Source of the DNA: Prevotella sp.
GTDB lineage: Bacteria > Bacteroidota > Bacteroidia > Bacteroidales > Bacteroidaceae
NCBI GenBank assembly: GCA_017965475.1
Contig: JAGCPV010000007.1
Location: forward strand, 1-44,258
Length of the DNA: 44,258 nucleotides
Direction of reading: 5' to 3'
The notes under the pieces are model-generated. The model was not told where the DNA came from. It searched no databases and saw nothing but the letters and a program-made list of their open reading frames with translations. Position numbers and translations under genes: made by a program. Shown piece by piece: positions 1-9,337 of this stretch (the first letter of the stretch is position 1; every line of letters begins with the position of its first letter).

Positions 1-589
1 GTTGTACCATCACCTGCATGGCTGCATCGATAGCCACCTTCGCATTCAGGGTATCGAAGATCGTCTCTATCAACAGGATATCCACACCACCCTCGACCAG
101 TGCACTCATCTGTTCCTTGTAGGCACTGAGCAACTCATCATAGGTCAGCTCTCGTGCGGCAGGGTTACTCACATCGGGTGACATGGAACAGGTCTTGTTC
201 GTCGGACCGATACTACCTGCGACAAATCGTGGTTTGTCGGGTGTTGAGAACTCATCAGCTACCTGTCTGGCAATACAAGCTCCTGCCAGAGCGATCTCTC
301 CCGCCATATCCTCCAGATGATAGTCAGCCTGTGAGATACGCTGGCTACTAAATGTATTGGTGGCAATGATGTCTGCACCAGCCTCCAAGTATTTCCAATG
401 GATATCGGCAATCACGTCAGGACGTGTCAGGGAGAGCAGGTCGTTGTTGCCTTTCAGTTGTCCGGGAATATGCAGGAAACGGTCTCCTCGGAAGTCTTCT
501 TCTGTGAGACCGTATGTCTGGATCTTTGTCCCCATCGCTCCATCGAGGATAAGGATCCGTTCCCTGATGATATCGTTAAGCCTTTTCAA
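1..589 (-). CDS. metH: methionine synthase (cobalamin-dependent), N-terminal part, cut by window edge
   Basis: Only the first ~196 codons are present; the gene continues past position 1. The product transfers a methyl group from methyltetrahydrofolate to homocysteine through cobalamin. The visible part is the homocysteine-binding barrel: it opens with the family signature LDGAMGT, followed by a segment reading [12 protein letters not shown] and then ATNTFSSQ. The start is a TTG at 587-589. An in-frame TGA, which is also the smpB stop, lies two codons upstream, and the next ATG is inside the DGAMGT motif, so no ATG start fits. The gene follows smpB by 3 bp, which suggests translational coupling at the end of the operon. 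No cobalamin riboswitch fits in that gap. A stand-alone homocysteine methyltransferase is possible because the rest is not visible. Confidence 0.85.
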   Translation of the reverse strand, partial: MKRLNDIIRERILILDGAMGTKIQTYGLTEEDFRGDRFLHIPGQLKGNNDLLSLTRPDVIADIHWKYLEAGADIIATNTFSSQRISQADYHLEDMAGEIALAGACIARQVADEFSTPDKPRFVAGSIGPTNKTCSMSPDVSNPAARELTYDELLSAYKEQMSALVEGGVDILLIETIFDTLNAKVAIDAAMQVMVQ

Positions 590-592
590 TGT

Positions 593-1072
593 TCAATAAT
601 GCTTAATCGCTCTGTCCATCTCGCGTCTGTCCTCCTTTTCTTTCAACGTCTGACGCTTATCAAACTCTTTCTTACCTTTACAGAGGGCGATATCCATTTT
701 TGCCCTTCCCTTGTCATCGATGAAGACGAGCAAAGGGACGATAGTATAGCCCGTCTGCTTCGTGGCACTGGCCAGACTGCGTATTTCCTTCTTTGTCAGC
801 AGGAGTTTCCTGTCGCGCTTCATCTCATGGTTATTATAAGAGCCATAGAAATACGGACTTACACTCATGCCCTTCACCCATAGTTCACCATTGATGATGG
901 TGCAATAGGTATCTACCAGACTGGCCTTACCAAGACGGATGCTCTTGATCTCCGTACCCGTCAGGACGATACCAGCCGTGTAGGTCTCTATGAAGAAGTA
1001 CTCAAATGAGGCCTTCTTGTTCTTGATCTGTATAGGACTTTTCTTCCTGAGTTGTTCCTCAGCCTTGTTCAT
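593..1072 (-). CDS. smpB: SsrA-binding protein SmpB
   Basis: The 159-residue product is the expected size for SmpB, which carries tmRNA to stalled ribosomes for trans-translation. Family features include the N-terminal [10 protein letters not shown] stretch, the segment [13 protein letters not shown], the [12 protein letters not shown] segment and a basic C-terminal tail rich in Lys/Arg ([16 protein letters not shown]) that enters the ribosome. It sits in a leftward operon, 10 bp after a DUF4375 gene and 3 bp before metH. The tmRNA partner gene is not in this window. Confidence 0.96.
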   Translation of the reverse strand: MNKAEEQLRKKSPIQIKNKKASFEYFFIETYTAGIVLTGTEIKSIRLGKASLVDTYCTIINGELWVKGMSVSPYFYGSYNNHEMKRDRKLLLTKKEIRSLASATKQTGYTIVPLLVFIDDKGRAKMDIALCKGKKEFDKRQTLKEKEDRREMDRAIKHY

Positions 1073-1082
1073 CTCTCAAATC

Positions 1083-1589
1083 TTAGTTTTCAATTGTCGC
1101 AAACTTCTCCAGATGGTCATCTACATAGTGTGCGATATCCTCTGTCCATGCCTCTTCGAACTCTACGAACTGATCATCCAGATCATCGAAATCAGGAAAC
1201 TGTTCGAACAGTGCCATGAACTCTTCATCCGTACAGTCTTTCTCGATTTTCTCCCTGTGCTTGAGCCATAACGTATGGGCGTCATAGATCAGTTTGGAAG
1301 GTTCCCGCAAATCCCAGAGGCGCAACACCTTCGCCACAGGATTCTTGAAGATGAAAGGACCATAGCCGTTATGGATCAGTTGTATGAATCCGCCATCCAT
1401 AACCTCCTGATGCAGAATATCCCATGCCAGCAGTGTCAACTGGTCTGTGTTCAGCTCTCCCATGGTCTCTGTCGTCAGTTGACCACCAATAGTATCGTAA
1501 ATAGCTTTTACGAATACCTGCAGGAAAGCATCCATACCTTCCATCGCAGCTTTCTGCAGATCTGCATCCTTGACGATGACTTCTTTCAT
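1083..1589 (-). CDS. DUF4375 / DMP19-like protein
   Basis: This acidic 168-residue cytosolic protein has no signal peptide. The segment GGFIQLIHNGYG, with a preceding helix and an acidic C-terminal helix, matches the DUF4375 (DMP19-like) family as remembered. Proteins of that family have been described as small helical, DNA-mimic-like regulators in other bacteria, but nothing in this sequence shows the function here. The gene lies 13 bp after the MBL hydrolase gene and 10 bp before smpB, so it is probably co-transcribed with both. Confidence 0.7.
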   Translation of the reverse strand: MKEVIVKDADLQKAAMEGMDAFLQVFVKAIYDTIGGQLTTETMGELNTDQLTLLAWDILHQEVMDGGFIQLIHNGYGPFIFKNPVAKVLRLWDLREPSKLIYDAHTLWLKHREKIEKDCTDEEFMALFEQFPDFDDLDDQFVEFEEAWTEDIAHYVDDHLEKFATIEN

Positions 1590-1602
1590 ACCTTCTTCTC
1601 TC

Positions 1603-2406
1603 TTATGTCAGTTCATAAACTTCTGAAGGCATCTGACGGCGCAGCACCTCCAGTTCCATGTCCTTACCGGGGATAATACCATAACTCCTGAGGATGGTCT
1701 CGACTGTCTTCCTGGCCAGTTCGGGGTGGTTATTCTCCTCACTGAGATGACAAAGCCACACATGACGGAGCCCCTCTGTCATATTCTCTGCCAGAGCCTT
1801 TCCACAATCCTCATTCGACAGATGTCCGCTTCCGCTGAGGATCCTCTTCTTCAGATATTCCGGATAAGGACCGCTCATCAGCATCTCCACGTCATGATTG
1901 GCCTCGATCACCAGATAGTTGGCACGTTCAATCCGCACCTTGATATCATCCGTGATGGAACCAACGTCTGTGATGATCACGAAGGTGACACCCTCAGCCT
2001 GAATCTCATAGCCTACGTTCTCACTGGCATCATGAGGCACAGGGAAAGCTTCGACAGTGAAGTCTCCCAACACCATCGGCTTGTTCACCTCCAGCATCAT
2101 CTTCATCTCGTCGGCCACTTTCCGCTGGATACAATAGTTATGGTCGATACCATTATGCACTAATGGTGTCGCATAGACGGGAACCTTATACTCGTAGCTG
2201 AAGGAGCCTACAGACTTGATATGGTCGGCATGGTCGTGGGTAATCAGCAGACGATGTACGGAACTCAGTTGAATGCCGTAGTCTCTACAGTTTTTCTTAA
2301 GCGTACGTAACCCTACGCCGATGTCTATCATGAGTCCGTCTGTCGCAGTGCCAAGATAGTAACAATTACCACTGCTACCACTTCCGAACGATATAAATTT
2401 CAACAT
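1603..2406 (-). CDS. MBL-fold metallo-hydrolase (YycJ/WalJ-like)
   Basis: The 267-residue product is a metallo-beta-lactamase-fold hydrolase. The metal-binding motif HxHxDH is intact at residues 57-62 (THDHADHIK), with further ligand-region histidines in FPVPHDASE and WLCHLSEENNHPE. The N-terminal FISFGSGSSGNCYYL segment is typical of the YycJ/VicX/WalJ subfamily, which are exonuclease-like MBL proteins. No signal peptide is seen, so it is cytosolic. It is the first gene of the leftward operon; the promoter is at 2426-2433, about 20 bp before the ATG. The physiological substrate is not known from the sequence. Confidence 0.88.
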   Translation of the reverse strand: MLKFISFGSGSSGNCYYLGTATDGLMIDIGVGLRTLKKNCRDYGIQLSSVHRLLITHDHADHIKSVGSFSYEYKVPVYATPLVHNGIDHNYCIQRKVADEMKMMLEVNKPMVLGDFTVEAFPVPHDASENVGYEIQAEGVTFVIITDVGSITDDIKVRIERANYLVIEANHDVEMLMSGPYPEYLKKRILSGSGHLSNEDCGKALAENMTEGLRHVWLCHLSEENNHPELARKTVETILRSYGIIPGKDMELEVLRRQMPSEVYELT

Positions 2407-2425
2407 GACTATTTTAATTTTCGTG

Positions 2426-2433
2426 CAAAGGTA
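2426..2433 (-). promoter_or_regulatory. promoter -7 element of the MBL-DUF4375-smpB-metH operon
   Basis: TACCTTTG on the minus strand matches the Bacteroidetes TAnnTTTG element and lies 20 bp upstream of the first gene of the leftward operon. Confidence 0.7.
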
Positions 2434-2500
2434 CGAAATAATTTATAGGTAAAAAAGTAAAAGCGTAAAAAAGTAAGCCTTTTCTGCTAATTTAACCCTT

Positions 2501-4717
2501 TTAGAATGGCATTCCCACAGCAAAGTGGAAAGCCAGATCCCTGCTTAAGTCAGGATGAATGAGGGGATAATGAGCTTCCTCTTCCGTTTGATAGGCAGGG
2601 TTGATGGCTTTCATACCCAAGTCGAAGCGCAGGATGAAATAGTCGAAATTCAGACGAAGACCCAAACCATAGCTACATGCCAGATCCTTGATGACTCCTG
2701 CGAACGTGAACTGTCCTCCAGGCTGTGATTCATATTCGCGAAGGGTCCAAATGTTACCTGCATCAACAAACATGGCGCCATCGAATTTCCAGAACAGATG
2801 AGTACGGTATTCCAGATTGAGATCCAGTCTCAGGTCACCAGTCTGTGTGATGAAGTTGATCCTGCCATCCTTGTCCTTGTATCTTCCAGGTCCCAGACTT
2901 CTGACAGTCCATCCTCTCACGCTGTTGGCTCCACCTGAGAAATAGCGCTTTTCAAAGGGCAAGACCGTACTATTACCATAGGGATAAGCAATACCCAGAC
3001 CGAAATGGAATACCAGCTGGTCTTGCATCCCACGTCCCAGCAGGTTACGTGTAAAGTCGAAGTCTCCCTTCACATATTGTGCGTATGCAATACCGAAGAT
3101 CTTATAATACCCCCTCTCATCCTTCGAAGCACCAAAGACATGGGAGCAGAGATTCAGCAGATTACCAGAAGTCTCCAGATTGGTTTTAATGGCCATCCGT
3201 CCATTGTTATAGGTATATCCGAAGCCCGTCTTCATGATAAACAGATCCTCGTAGTTATATCGCAGGATCACATTGGAGTTCGATGTATTCTCAAGATATT
3301 CCTTTCGGAACGTCTCACTTATCCAGGGCATAAAGACATAATTAAGGTCTATGAAGTCGAGGCGATAACTGTCGTGGTGATTCCGGGGTTTCCATAGGTA
3401 ATGCCAACTGGCAGAGAGAACCCTTCTGATAAACTCAGGACGGGTCTGTGAGTCAAACATAAGCGACAGTTCACTGGTCGCATTGATACGTCTTCTGGCA
3501 TCCGAACTGAGGAATGGTGCAATAAAGCGGGGGAACAACAGACTGGTCTCGATGCTGTATTCGATAAAGTCATTGTTCTTATACCCTTCAAGACTTCTGA
3601 TAGCCTCGTATGCACCACGCAGTTTCATGCTGAATGTTTCCGATCCCTTGAACAGGTTACGGTTCTGATAGGTCAGCGACGCTGCGGCTCCGAAGTCACC
3701 TGCCGTGTTCGTTCCCTCTGGCTGGAAGCTGATCGTCGAAGGCTTGTTCGTCTGAATCATAATCCTAGTATCAAGGAGTGTCGTGTCAGAAACAGGTTCA
3801 AAACTGATATTCGTGTATTTCACGGCACTCAGCCTACCAAAGTGGTTATAGGTGTTCTGCAGATCACTCGAAGAATACAGACCGCCCTCTTTGATAAACG
3901 TGTTCTCCTTCAAGACCTTCTCACGAAGATGGATGACTGTGTCTGATGCATTACCGCTTTGATACAGGATGTTACGAATCTGGTAACGACTGTGCAGTGT
4001 ATCGTTGGCCTCTTCGTTGCTACGATAGGGATGTAGGATCATCGAGAGTTCCACTTGATGTGACGACTCATCTTTTCTGGCACGGTAGTTGATGAATTCC
4101 TTGTGGAAGCGGAAGTAGCCGTGGTCTTGGAGAAACTGGGTGATCTGTGAACGTTCCGTGTTTAAGGCGTCTGTATTAAACTGCATGCCATCATACAACA
4201 CATGCTTATAGTCTTTCAGTAAGTTTGCGATGACAGAGTCCTGGATATCAGTGTTTAGCCCATGGACATAATAGGCGGTTCCAGGATGCAGCACATAGAT
4301 GGCGTTGAGTTTACGTTTCTTCTTGTCAACGTATAGTTCCACTTCTGCATCCAGATAACCTTTATTCTGCAGAGCCAACTGAAGGTCTCTGCACGTTTGC
4401 TGGGCTAACAGCGTATCGTATGTCACAGGGGCCTCACCAATCTGTCGCAACATACGGTTCACCCACGAACTGTCTTTACCAGCCATTGCATAGACACCCA
4501 AAGGAATTTTCATCGTGGAGAGCCAGAGGGTATTACCTTTCTGGCGCACATAGGTCTTCATCTGGGTCGTGTTGATGTCCTTATATTTCCCATCGGTCAC
4601 CACCTTCACCTTACTCAACATATAGGTATCTTCAGGTAGATGACGTGTTGCAGAGCAGGCGCAAAACAACCATACACCTGCCATAAGAATCAAAGGGTTC
4701 CAGAATCGGGAATTCAT
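2501..4717 (-). CDS. tamL: TamL-like Omp85 outer-membrane assembly lipoprotein
   Basis: The 738-residue product resembles the Bacteroidetes lipoprotein form of TamA (TamL), an Omp85-family protein that helps insert outer-membrane proteins. It has a signal peptide ending in a lipobox-like FCAC with Cys as the predicted lipidation site, then SATRHLPEDTYML, typical of this group. POTRA-like repeats follow over roughly residues 40-330. The C-terminal half is a beta-barrel (bacterial surface antigen domain) with the Omp85 motif region SGGANSVRGW and a final strand ending in Phe. An earlier ATG at 4741 lies inside the TAATTTTG promoter element, so the ATG at 4717 is preferred. It diverges from a TrmH methyltransferase gene. 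No TamB-like gene is seen here. Confidence 0.85.
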   Translation of the reverse strand: MNSRFWNPLILMAGVWLFCACSATRHLPEDTYMLSKVKVVTDGKYKDINTTQMKTYVRQKGNTLWLSTMKIPLGVYAMAGKDSSWVNRMLRQIGEAPVTYDTLLAQQTCRDLQLALQNKGYLDAEVELYVDKKKRKLNAIYVLHPGTAYYVHGLNTDIQDSVIANLLKDYKHVLYDGMQFNTDALNTERSQITQFLQDHGYFRFHKEFINYRARKDESSHQVELSMILHPYRSNEEANDTLHSRYQIRNILYQSGNASDTVIHLREKVLKENTFIKEGGLYSSSDLQNTYNHFGRLSAVKYTNISFEPVSDTTLLDTRIMIQTNKPSTISFQPEGTNTAGDFGAAASLTYQNRNLFKGSETFSMKLRGAYEAIRSLEGYKNNDFIEYSIETSLLFPRFIAPFLSSDARRRINATSELSLMFDSQTRPEFIRRVLSASWHYLWKPRNHHDSYRLDFIDLNYVFMPWISETFRKEYLENTSNSNVILRYNYEDLFIMKTGFGYTYNNGRMAIKTNLETSGNLLNLCSHVFGASKDERGYYKIFGIAYAQYVKGDFDFTRNLLGRGMQDQLVFHFGLGIAYPYGNSTVLPFEKRYFSGGANSVRGWTVRSLGPGRYKDKDGRINFITQTGDLRLDLNLEYRTHLFWKFDGAMFVDAGNIWTLREYESQPGGQFTFAGVIKDLACSYGLGLRLNFDYFILRFDLGMKAINPAYQTEEEAHYPLIHPDLSRDLAFHFAVGMPF

Positions 4718-4738
4718 CGTCTCTGCTTTTTCAATCTG

Positions 4739-4746
4739 CAAAATTA
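4739..4746 (-). promoter_or_regulatory. promoter -7 element of tamL
   Basis: TAATTTTG on the minus strand matches TAnnTTTG, 21 bp upstream of the ATG at 4717. It overlaps the alternative upstream ATG at 4741 and so helps decide the start. Confidence 0.6.
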
Positions 4747-4789
4747 CAAAAAACTCTTAATTCTTCGTCCTTTATTCTTGATTTCTTTG

Positions 4790-4797
4790 TATCTTTG
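4790..4797 (+). promoter_or_regulatory. promoter -7 element of the TrmH-family gene
   Basis: TATCTTTG matches TAnnTTTG and lies 26 bp before the ATG of the methyltransferase gene. It is divergent from the tamL promoter. Confidence 0.65.
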
Positions 4798-4823
4798 TAG
4801 CGGAATTAACGACTTTTTGTAAA

Positions 4824-5579
4824 ATGATCAGCAAAAACCAGTTCAAATATATCCGTCAACTGGAGCAGAAGAAATACCGTCGTCGTGAAGGGCTCTTCGT
4901 TGCCGAGGGTACGAAGGTGGTGGGTGACCTGCTTCAGCGATATCAGCCAAAGGCTATCTATGCTATGAGTGAATTTATCCTGGCTCACCCTAACCTGTCA
5001 CAAATGGATTGTGAGATAACAGAAGTCACCTCCGACGAACTCCAACGTCTCAGTTTCCAGCAACATCCACAACAGGTGCTGGCCCTCTTCCCTATTCCTG
5101 ATCACAGCTATTCACGATCCACTATCAACGATCAACTAACAATCGCCCTCGACGGCGTACAGGATCCCGGTAATCTGGGTACAATCATTCGTATTGCAGA
5201 CTGGTTTGGAATTGATACGATCTATTGCAGTGAAGACACTGTTGATGCCTGGAATCCGAAAGTTGTGCAGGCCACGATGGGCAGTATTGCACGGGTGAAC
5301 ATCATCTATATGAATCTTCTGGAGATGCTTGATGCCTTACCCTCATCGTTCCCTGTCTATGGCACTCTCCTCGACGGTGAGAACATCTACCAACAACCAT
5401 TATCAGAGAATGGTCTGATCATCATGGGCAACGAGGGCAATGGCATTTCCGAGGCCGTACGCCAACGCACCAACCACCGTCTGTTCATTCCTTCCTATCA
5501 TCAGGGCGACACAGCCGAGAGTCTGAATGTCGCCATCGCTACCGCTATCACCTGCTCAGAATTCCGCCGTAGAGGGTAA
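4824..5579 (+). CDS. TrmH/SpoU-family RNA 2'-O-methyltransferase
   Basis: The 251-residue protein has an N-terminal substrate-binding domain (to about residue 95) and a C-terminal SPOUT knot domain. The three SpoU motifs are present: VQDPGNLGTIIR at 112-123, IMGNEGNGIS at 200-209 and AESLNVAIATAI at 231-242. It uses S-adenosylmethionine to methylate ribose 2'-OH in tRNA or rRNA. The target base cannot be read from the sequence; annotation as an RlmB or TsnR relative would be equally reasonable. It is transcribed alone from the promoter at 4790. Confidence 0.92.
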   Translation: MISKNQFKYIRQLEQKKYRRREGLFVAEGTKVVGDLLQRYQPKAIYAMSEFILAHPNLSQMDCEITEVTSDELQRLSFQQHPQQVLALFPIPDHSYSRSTINDQLTIALDGVQDPGNLGTIIRIADWFGIDTIYCSEDTVDAWNPKVVQATMGSIARVNIIYMNLLEMLDALPSSFPVYGTLLDGENIYQQPLSENGLIIMGNEGNGISEAVRQRTNHRLFIPSYHQGDTAESLNVAIATAITCSEFRRRG

Positions 5580-5679
5580 GATTTGTTCATAATTCCCTTT
5601 TTTGTGTTCTGATTTACCACAAAGATGTTTTTTTTATCTTATTTTCAGATAGATTCCAATTTATTAGAGAATTATTTTG

Positions 5680-5687
5680 TACTTTTG
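5680..5687 (+). promoter_or_regulatory. promoter -7 element of the DUF3828-like lipoprotein gene
   Basis: TACTTTTG matches TAnnTTTG. It lies in the AT-rich 141-bp gap after the methyltransferase gene, 33 bp before the TTG start at 5721. Confidence 0.6.
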
Positions 5688-5720
5688 CAGCGGAAATACA
5701 ACCTTAACAATAGTTGAAGC

Positions 5721-6332
5721 TTGAAGTATTTTAGACATATTTATATCGCAATTGGACTACTTGCCCTGACACCGATGATGACAGGATGTCGGGAAAGCAA
5801 TAATTCCAACAAGGGAAATGCCAGCGACATGGTCATGACGGATACGAAAAAAACAGTCGTAAAAGTGGATCCAGAAGTGCAGATGGCATTAGAACGTGGG
5901 ATTGTCTTGGATTGTGTAAAGAATATTTTCAGAGTTGTCTCTGAAGACCAAAGGACACACGGCGGTTTCGTTATGAGTGGGTTATGCGACAAGGCCTTTT
6001 GTTCGAAATCGTGGAACAAGTTGATGATGGCTGTACAAAGGAAGGAGTATATGACCAGTACTCTGTTCTTTGAAGTAGATTACTGGACGATGACACGCGA
6101 TCCAGAACTTGTGACGTTTGAGGAGTTTGAAGTTACGAAACTGGTGATTGACGAAAAGAAAAAATCTGCATCTGTATCATTTACCGTCTATGAACCTTCT
6201 TCCTATGTTCCTGCACGTGTCGATCTGGTATATGAGGACGGTCGCTGGGTAATTGATAATTTCTACGACATGCGATACATGCTGAACCTGCGTCACTGCA
6301 TGTGGAACTATCTAAACAACGATATCATCTAA
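5721..6332 (+). CDS. lipoprotein, DUF3828-like
   Basis: The 203-residue product has a short signal peptide with the lipobox MTGC (Cys at about residue 23), so it is predicted to be lipid-anchored in the envelope. The mature part has an alpha/beta pattern of the NTF2-like kind, ending in RVDLVYEDGRWVIDNFYDM, which recalls DUF3828 proteins; the family call is tentative. The start is a TTG. The next in-frame ATGs fall inside the signal peptide just before the lipobox, so they are unlikely starts. It converges on the lysozyme gene with a 1-bp gap between stops. Confidence 0.65.
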   Translation: MKYFRHIYIAIGLLALTPMMTGCRESNNSNKGNASDMVMTDTKKTVVKVDPEVQMALERGIVLDCVKNIFRVVSEDQRTHGGFVMSGLCDKAFCSKSWNKLMMAVQRKEYMTSTLFFEVDYWTMTRDPELVTFEEFEVTKLVIDEKKKSASVSFTVYEPSSYVPARVDLVYEDGRWVIDNFYDMRYMLNLRHCMWNYLNNDII

Positions 6333-6333
6333 A

Positions 6334-7230
6334 TTACTCGCTGTAGGCCTTTTCGCCGATAGTCTCTTGGGAGCCAATAGTCATCTGGCGAAGATCGTAA
6401 TAAGAACCATTGTAAATATTAAAATCCACGTTGCCCTTGATACCAGGCAGACGTCCTACATCTGTATGCTGCCAGAACTTCCATTTACCCTGATACTCCA
6501 ATGAATCCACATAGTAGTGTGCAATCCAGTATGGATACTGATCGAAGATGGAGTCATTGAGGTAGCGCGTCTTAAATTTAAAATAGGTATAAATGATGGG
6601 CTTCACCTGATAGTGCTTCTCCACCATGTCGAGCCACTGAAGCACAGAGCTTTTGAACTCGTCATCAGTTTGCTCTTTAGGTTTATGCTCCACATCCAGA
6701 ACAGGCGGCAAGTCACCATTCTCCAGTTTAACCGTTTTAATAAAATGCCATGCCTGTTGTTCGGCAGGTGTGTGCACACTATAAAAATGATAGGCGCCGC
6801 GGGTAAATCCGTTCTCACGGGCCTGATAGAAATTATCACGGAAGTTCTCGTCTGTCTGCGTAGCACCCTCCGTAGCCTTAATCATCACAAAACGGATGGG
6901 ACATTTATTGATACTACCGTTGTCTTTGAGTTCACCCCAGTCGATATTCCCCTGATGATGTGAGATATCGATACCATGGATCTCATAACCTTCGGGATAA
7001 CTGACATCACCATAAAGTGCCCGCCAACGAAAGCCAAAAGGACTGACGAAGAAATAATAGAAGAACCATATGTAGCCTGCCACAATGGCTGCACCACCTA
7101 TCCACCACCCCCAGGAAGGAACTTTCTGTAAGAAACGGATTAATAGATTAGGGCGATGACGCCCCCTCGGACCATGATAGGTCCGAGAGGTGCCAACGCC
7201 CTTTCTCCTGACTATACGTTTCTTAGCCAT
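6334..7230 (-). CDS. GH25 family lysozyme, membrane-anchored
   Basis: This 298-residue muramidase is predicted to cut the MurNAc-GlcNAc bond of peptidoglycan. A basic N-terminus is followed by one transmembrane segment at about residues 42-62, which anchors the catalytic domain outside the cytoplasmic membrane. The GH25 domain runs from about residue 84. Its catalytic-site residues are visible: Asp88 in HGIDISHHQG and Asp179/Glu181 in LDVEHKP. Other family segments are MIKATEG and GAYHFYSV. It starts 3 bp after pfp and is probably co-transcribed with it. A second GH25 gene lies at 24047. Confidence 0.93.
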   Translation of the reverse strand: MAKKRIVRRKGVGTSRTYHGPRGRHRPNLLIRFLQKVPSWGWWIGGAAIVAGYIWFFYYFFVSPFGFRWRALYGDVSYPEGYEIHGIDISHHQGNIDWGELKDNGSINKCPIRFVMIKATEGATQTDENFRDNFYQARENGFTRGAYHFYSVHTPAEQQAWHFIKTVKLENGDLPPVLDVEHKPKEQTDDEFKSSVLQWLDMVEKHYQVKPIIYTYFKFKTRYLNDSIFDQYPYWIAHYYVDSLEYQGKWKFWQHTDVGRLPGIKGNVDFNIYNGSYYDLRQMTIGSQETIGEKAYSE

Positions 7231-7233
7231 TCA

Positions 7234-8871
7234 TTACTTAGCCTGCTCCAGAGCCAGCGTTCTCGTAGGCTGATCGCAGACCTCTGTGGGTCCCCAGTAC
7301 TGGATAGGACCGGGATAGACGTAAGCCGTCTTACGAGCCCACTCGTCACGATGAGCGGCGAACTCCTTGAAGGGAGCACCGTCGAGTTCCACGAGAGCCT
7401 TACGGATCACGGGCTTCATCTCACCAGCACGCTTCTCCATATTCATCATCATCGTGATGGGCACACCACCAGCGATCCACTGCTCTGCAGGAGCGGTTGT
7501 ATTCTTAACGATAGCCATATAACCGGTCTTACCGTTGGCAATCAGCTGAGCGGCAGAAGTACCAAGGGCATAGCAGTAGTCAGCATCGAAGTTAGAAGGA
7601 GCAGCACAACGTCCCTCGTAACCGAAGAAATGGTGCTGAGTACCGAACTTACCAACATACTTACCCTGCTTCTTCATCTTCTCGAGCTTCTGGGCTACCA
7701 TCGTAGAGAGCAGTTTCTCAGTCTCGATGAGTGATACCTGTACGTTTCCGTGAGGATCGCGGTCGAGAGCCAGCTGACGGGCTACACCTACGGGCAGACT
7801 ATTGAACACAGCAAGATTCTCTTCTGTGAGGTGACTCTTGGCGAAATCTACCTGCTCGTCGCGGCTGATTTCCTTAGCCTCAGGCATAGCGAGCACATCA
7901 TTGAGCTGAGCGATGAGCTTCTTGATGGCGGGGATGAACTCGATGACACCCTCAGGAATGATAACGGTACCGAAGTTGTTACCGTCAGCAGCACGAACAG
8001 CTACAGCATTGGCGATGTAGTCAACGATATCGTCGAGACTCTGAGCCTTAGCCTCAACCTCCTCAGAAACGAGGCAAATGTTGGGCTGTGTCTGCAGAGC
8101 GCACTCAAGAGCGATGTGAGAAGCAGAACGACCCATCACCTTGATGAAGTGCCAGTACTTACGGGCAGAATTACAATCGCGCTCGATGTTACCAATCAGC
8201 TCAGAGTATGTCTTACAAGCAGTATCAAAACCGAAAGAGGTCTCAATCTGATCGTTCTTTAAGTCACCGTCAATGGTCTTAGGACAACCAATCACCTGAA
8301 CACCATACTGCTTGGCTGCATAGTACTCAGCCAGCACACAGGCATTGGTGTTAGAGTCGTCACCACCGATGATCACGATGGCTTTGATATCGAGCTCGCG
8401 GATGATCTCCAGACCTTTCTCAAACTGATCAACCTTCTCCAGCTTCGTACGACCAGAACCAATCATGTCAAAGCCACCCGTGTTGCGATACTCATCAACA
8501 ATCTCCTTGGTGAGTTCCATGTAGTTATGATCCACCAGACCGCCAGGACCGAGGATGAAACCGAATAGACGATTCTCAGGATTCAGCTTCTTAATCTGGT
8601 CGAAGAGACCTGTAATAACGTTATGTCCGCCAGGAGCCTGACCTCCAGAAAGGATGATACCCACGTTCATCTTCGTGTTGTTGGCCTCAGTAGCAGGCTC
8701 GAATTCCACGATAGGCATACCATAGGTATTGGGGAACAATTTTTTAATTTCCTCCTGATCACCTACGCTCTGGGTAGGCTTACCTTCCTTAACTTTCACA
8801 GCACCCTGAAGCGCTTTCGGCAACTTCGGCTGATAAGCGGCTCTTGCCTTTTGCAATGCACTTTTTTCCAT
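7234..8871 (-). CDS. pfp: diphosphate--fructose-6-phosphate 1-phosphotransferase
   Basis: The 545-residue product is a long-form (clade II type) PPi-dependent phosphofructokinase, which phosphorylates fructose 6-phosphate reversibly using pyrophosphate. Pyrophosphate use is indicated by GGDD at 169-172, where ATP-using enzymes have GGDG. The substrate loop CPKTIDGDL covers about 196-204, and the N-terminal [10 protein letters not shown] is at 75-84. Its length of ~550 is usual for the family. It is transcribed leftward from a promoter at 8918-8925 and precedes the GH25 lysozyme gene by 3 bp. Confidence 0.95.
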   Translation of the reverse strand: MEKSALQKARAAYQPKLPKALQGAVKVKEGKPTQSVGDQEEIKKLFPNTYGMPIVEFEPATEANNTKMNVGIILSGGQAPGGHNVITGLFDQIKKLNPENRLFGFILGPGGLVDHNYMELTKEIVDEYRNTGGFDMIGSGRTKLEKVDQFEKGLEIIRELDIKAIVIIGGDDSNTNACVLAEYYAAKQYGVQVIGCPKTIDGDLKNDQIETSFGFDTACKTYSELIGNIERDCNSARKYWHFIKVMGRSASHIALECALQTQPNICLVSEEVEAKAQSLDDIVDYIANAVAVRAADGNNFGTVIIPEGVIEFIPAIKKLIAQLNDVLAMPEAKEISRDEQVDFAKSHLTEENLAVFNSLPVGVARQLALDRDPHGNVQVSLIETEKLLSTMVAQKLEKMKKQGKYVGKFGTQHHFFGYEGRCAAPSNFDADYCYALGTSAAQLIANGKTGYMAIVKNTTAPAEQWIAGGVPITMMMNMEKRAGEMKPVIRKALVELDGAPFKEFAAHRDEWARKTAYVYPGPIQYWGPTEVCDQPTRTLALEQAK

Positions 8872-8917
8872 AATGTTGATATTTGAGTTTTAGAATGAAT
8901 TATTTGTTTTCGACGTG

Positions 8918-8925
8918 CAAAATTA
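8918..8925 (-). promoter_or_regulatory. promoter -7 element of pfp
   Basis: TAATTTTG on the minus strand matches TAnnTTTG, 46 bp upstream of the pfp ATG. Confidence 0.55.
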
Positions 8926-9020
8926 GTTTATTTTTGTTAGAAATGCGAAAGAAATCAGGGTATTTTGTGCATTTTAATATTTTTTGGGGACGAAAGACTT
9001 GTTATCTCGGGAATTTTTCT

Positions 9021-9028
9021 TATCTTTG
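9021..9028 (+). promoter_or_regulatory. promoter -7 element of the 9070-15052 operon
   Basis: TATCTTTG matches TAnnTTTG. It lies 41 bp before the first ATG of the five-gene rightward operon. Confidence 0.65.
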
Positions 9029-9056
9029 CTTACTGAATATAACAAAATCAACCCAA

Positions 9057-9063
9057 AAGGAGG
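9057..9063 (+). promoter_or_regulatory. unusual strong Shine-Dalgarno sequence
   Basis: AAGGAGG sits 6 nt before the ATG at 9070. Such a near-perfect anti-16S complement is uncommon in Bacteroidetes, whose genes mostly lack Shine-Dalgarno sequences, as nearly all other genes in this window do. It supports the chosen start. Confidence 0.7.
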
Positions 9064-9069
9064 AAATTT

Positions 9070-9336
9070 ATGGCAAACAAAAGAACACTAAAAAGGGGTA
9101 TCCAACTGATCTGTGAAGATCTGTTCGCAGAATGTGTAGCCGTCTCACTGTACGGGCCTAAAGCAAACAAGGAGAATGCAGAGACCCTGCTCCCTGTCAT
9201 TGTGAAGATGCAGGATGATTTCATCAACCGTATCTCCCACCCTGAGCCTGGTATCAGTGCTGAGGCTTATTTTAAGGATCTGCGAGAGAAGTTCACTTCA
9301 CAGGTCAACGAGATACTCGATCAGATTAATTCATAA
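9070..9336 (+). CDS. small conserved hypothetical protein
   Basis: This 88-residue, probably helical cytosolic protein has no signal peptide or membrane segment and no motif I recognise. The sequence is lysine-rich at the N-terminus (MANKRTLKRG) and has a helical C-terminal half (YFKDLREKFTSQVNEIL). The start is well supported by a consensus Shine-Dalgarno sequence and a promoter. The following acyltransferase gene begins 1 bp after its stop, so they are translated from one message. Function unknown. Confidence 0.75.
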   Translation: MANKRTLKRGIQLICEDLFAECVAVSLYGPKANKENAETLLPVIVKMQDDFINRISHPEPGISAEAYFKDLREKFTSQVNEILDQINS

Positions 9337-9337
9337 A

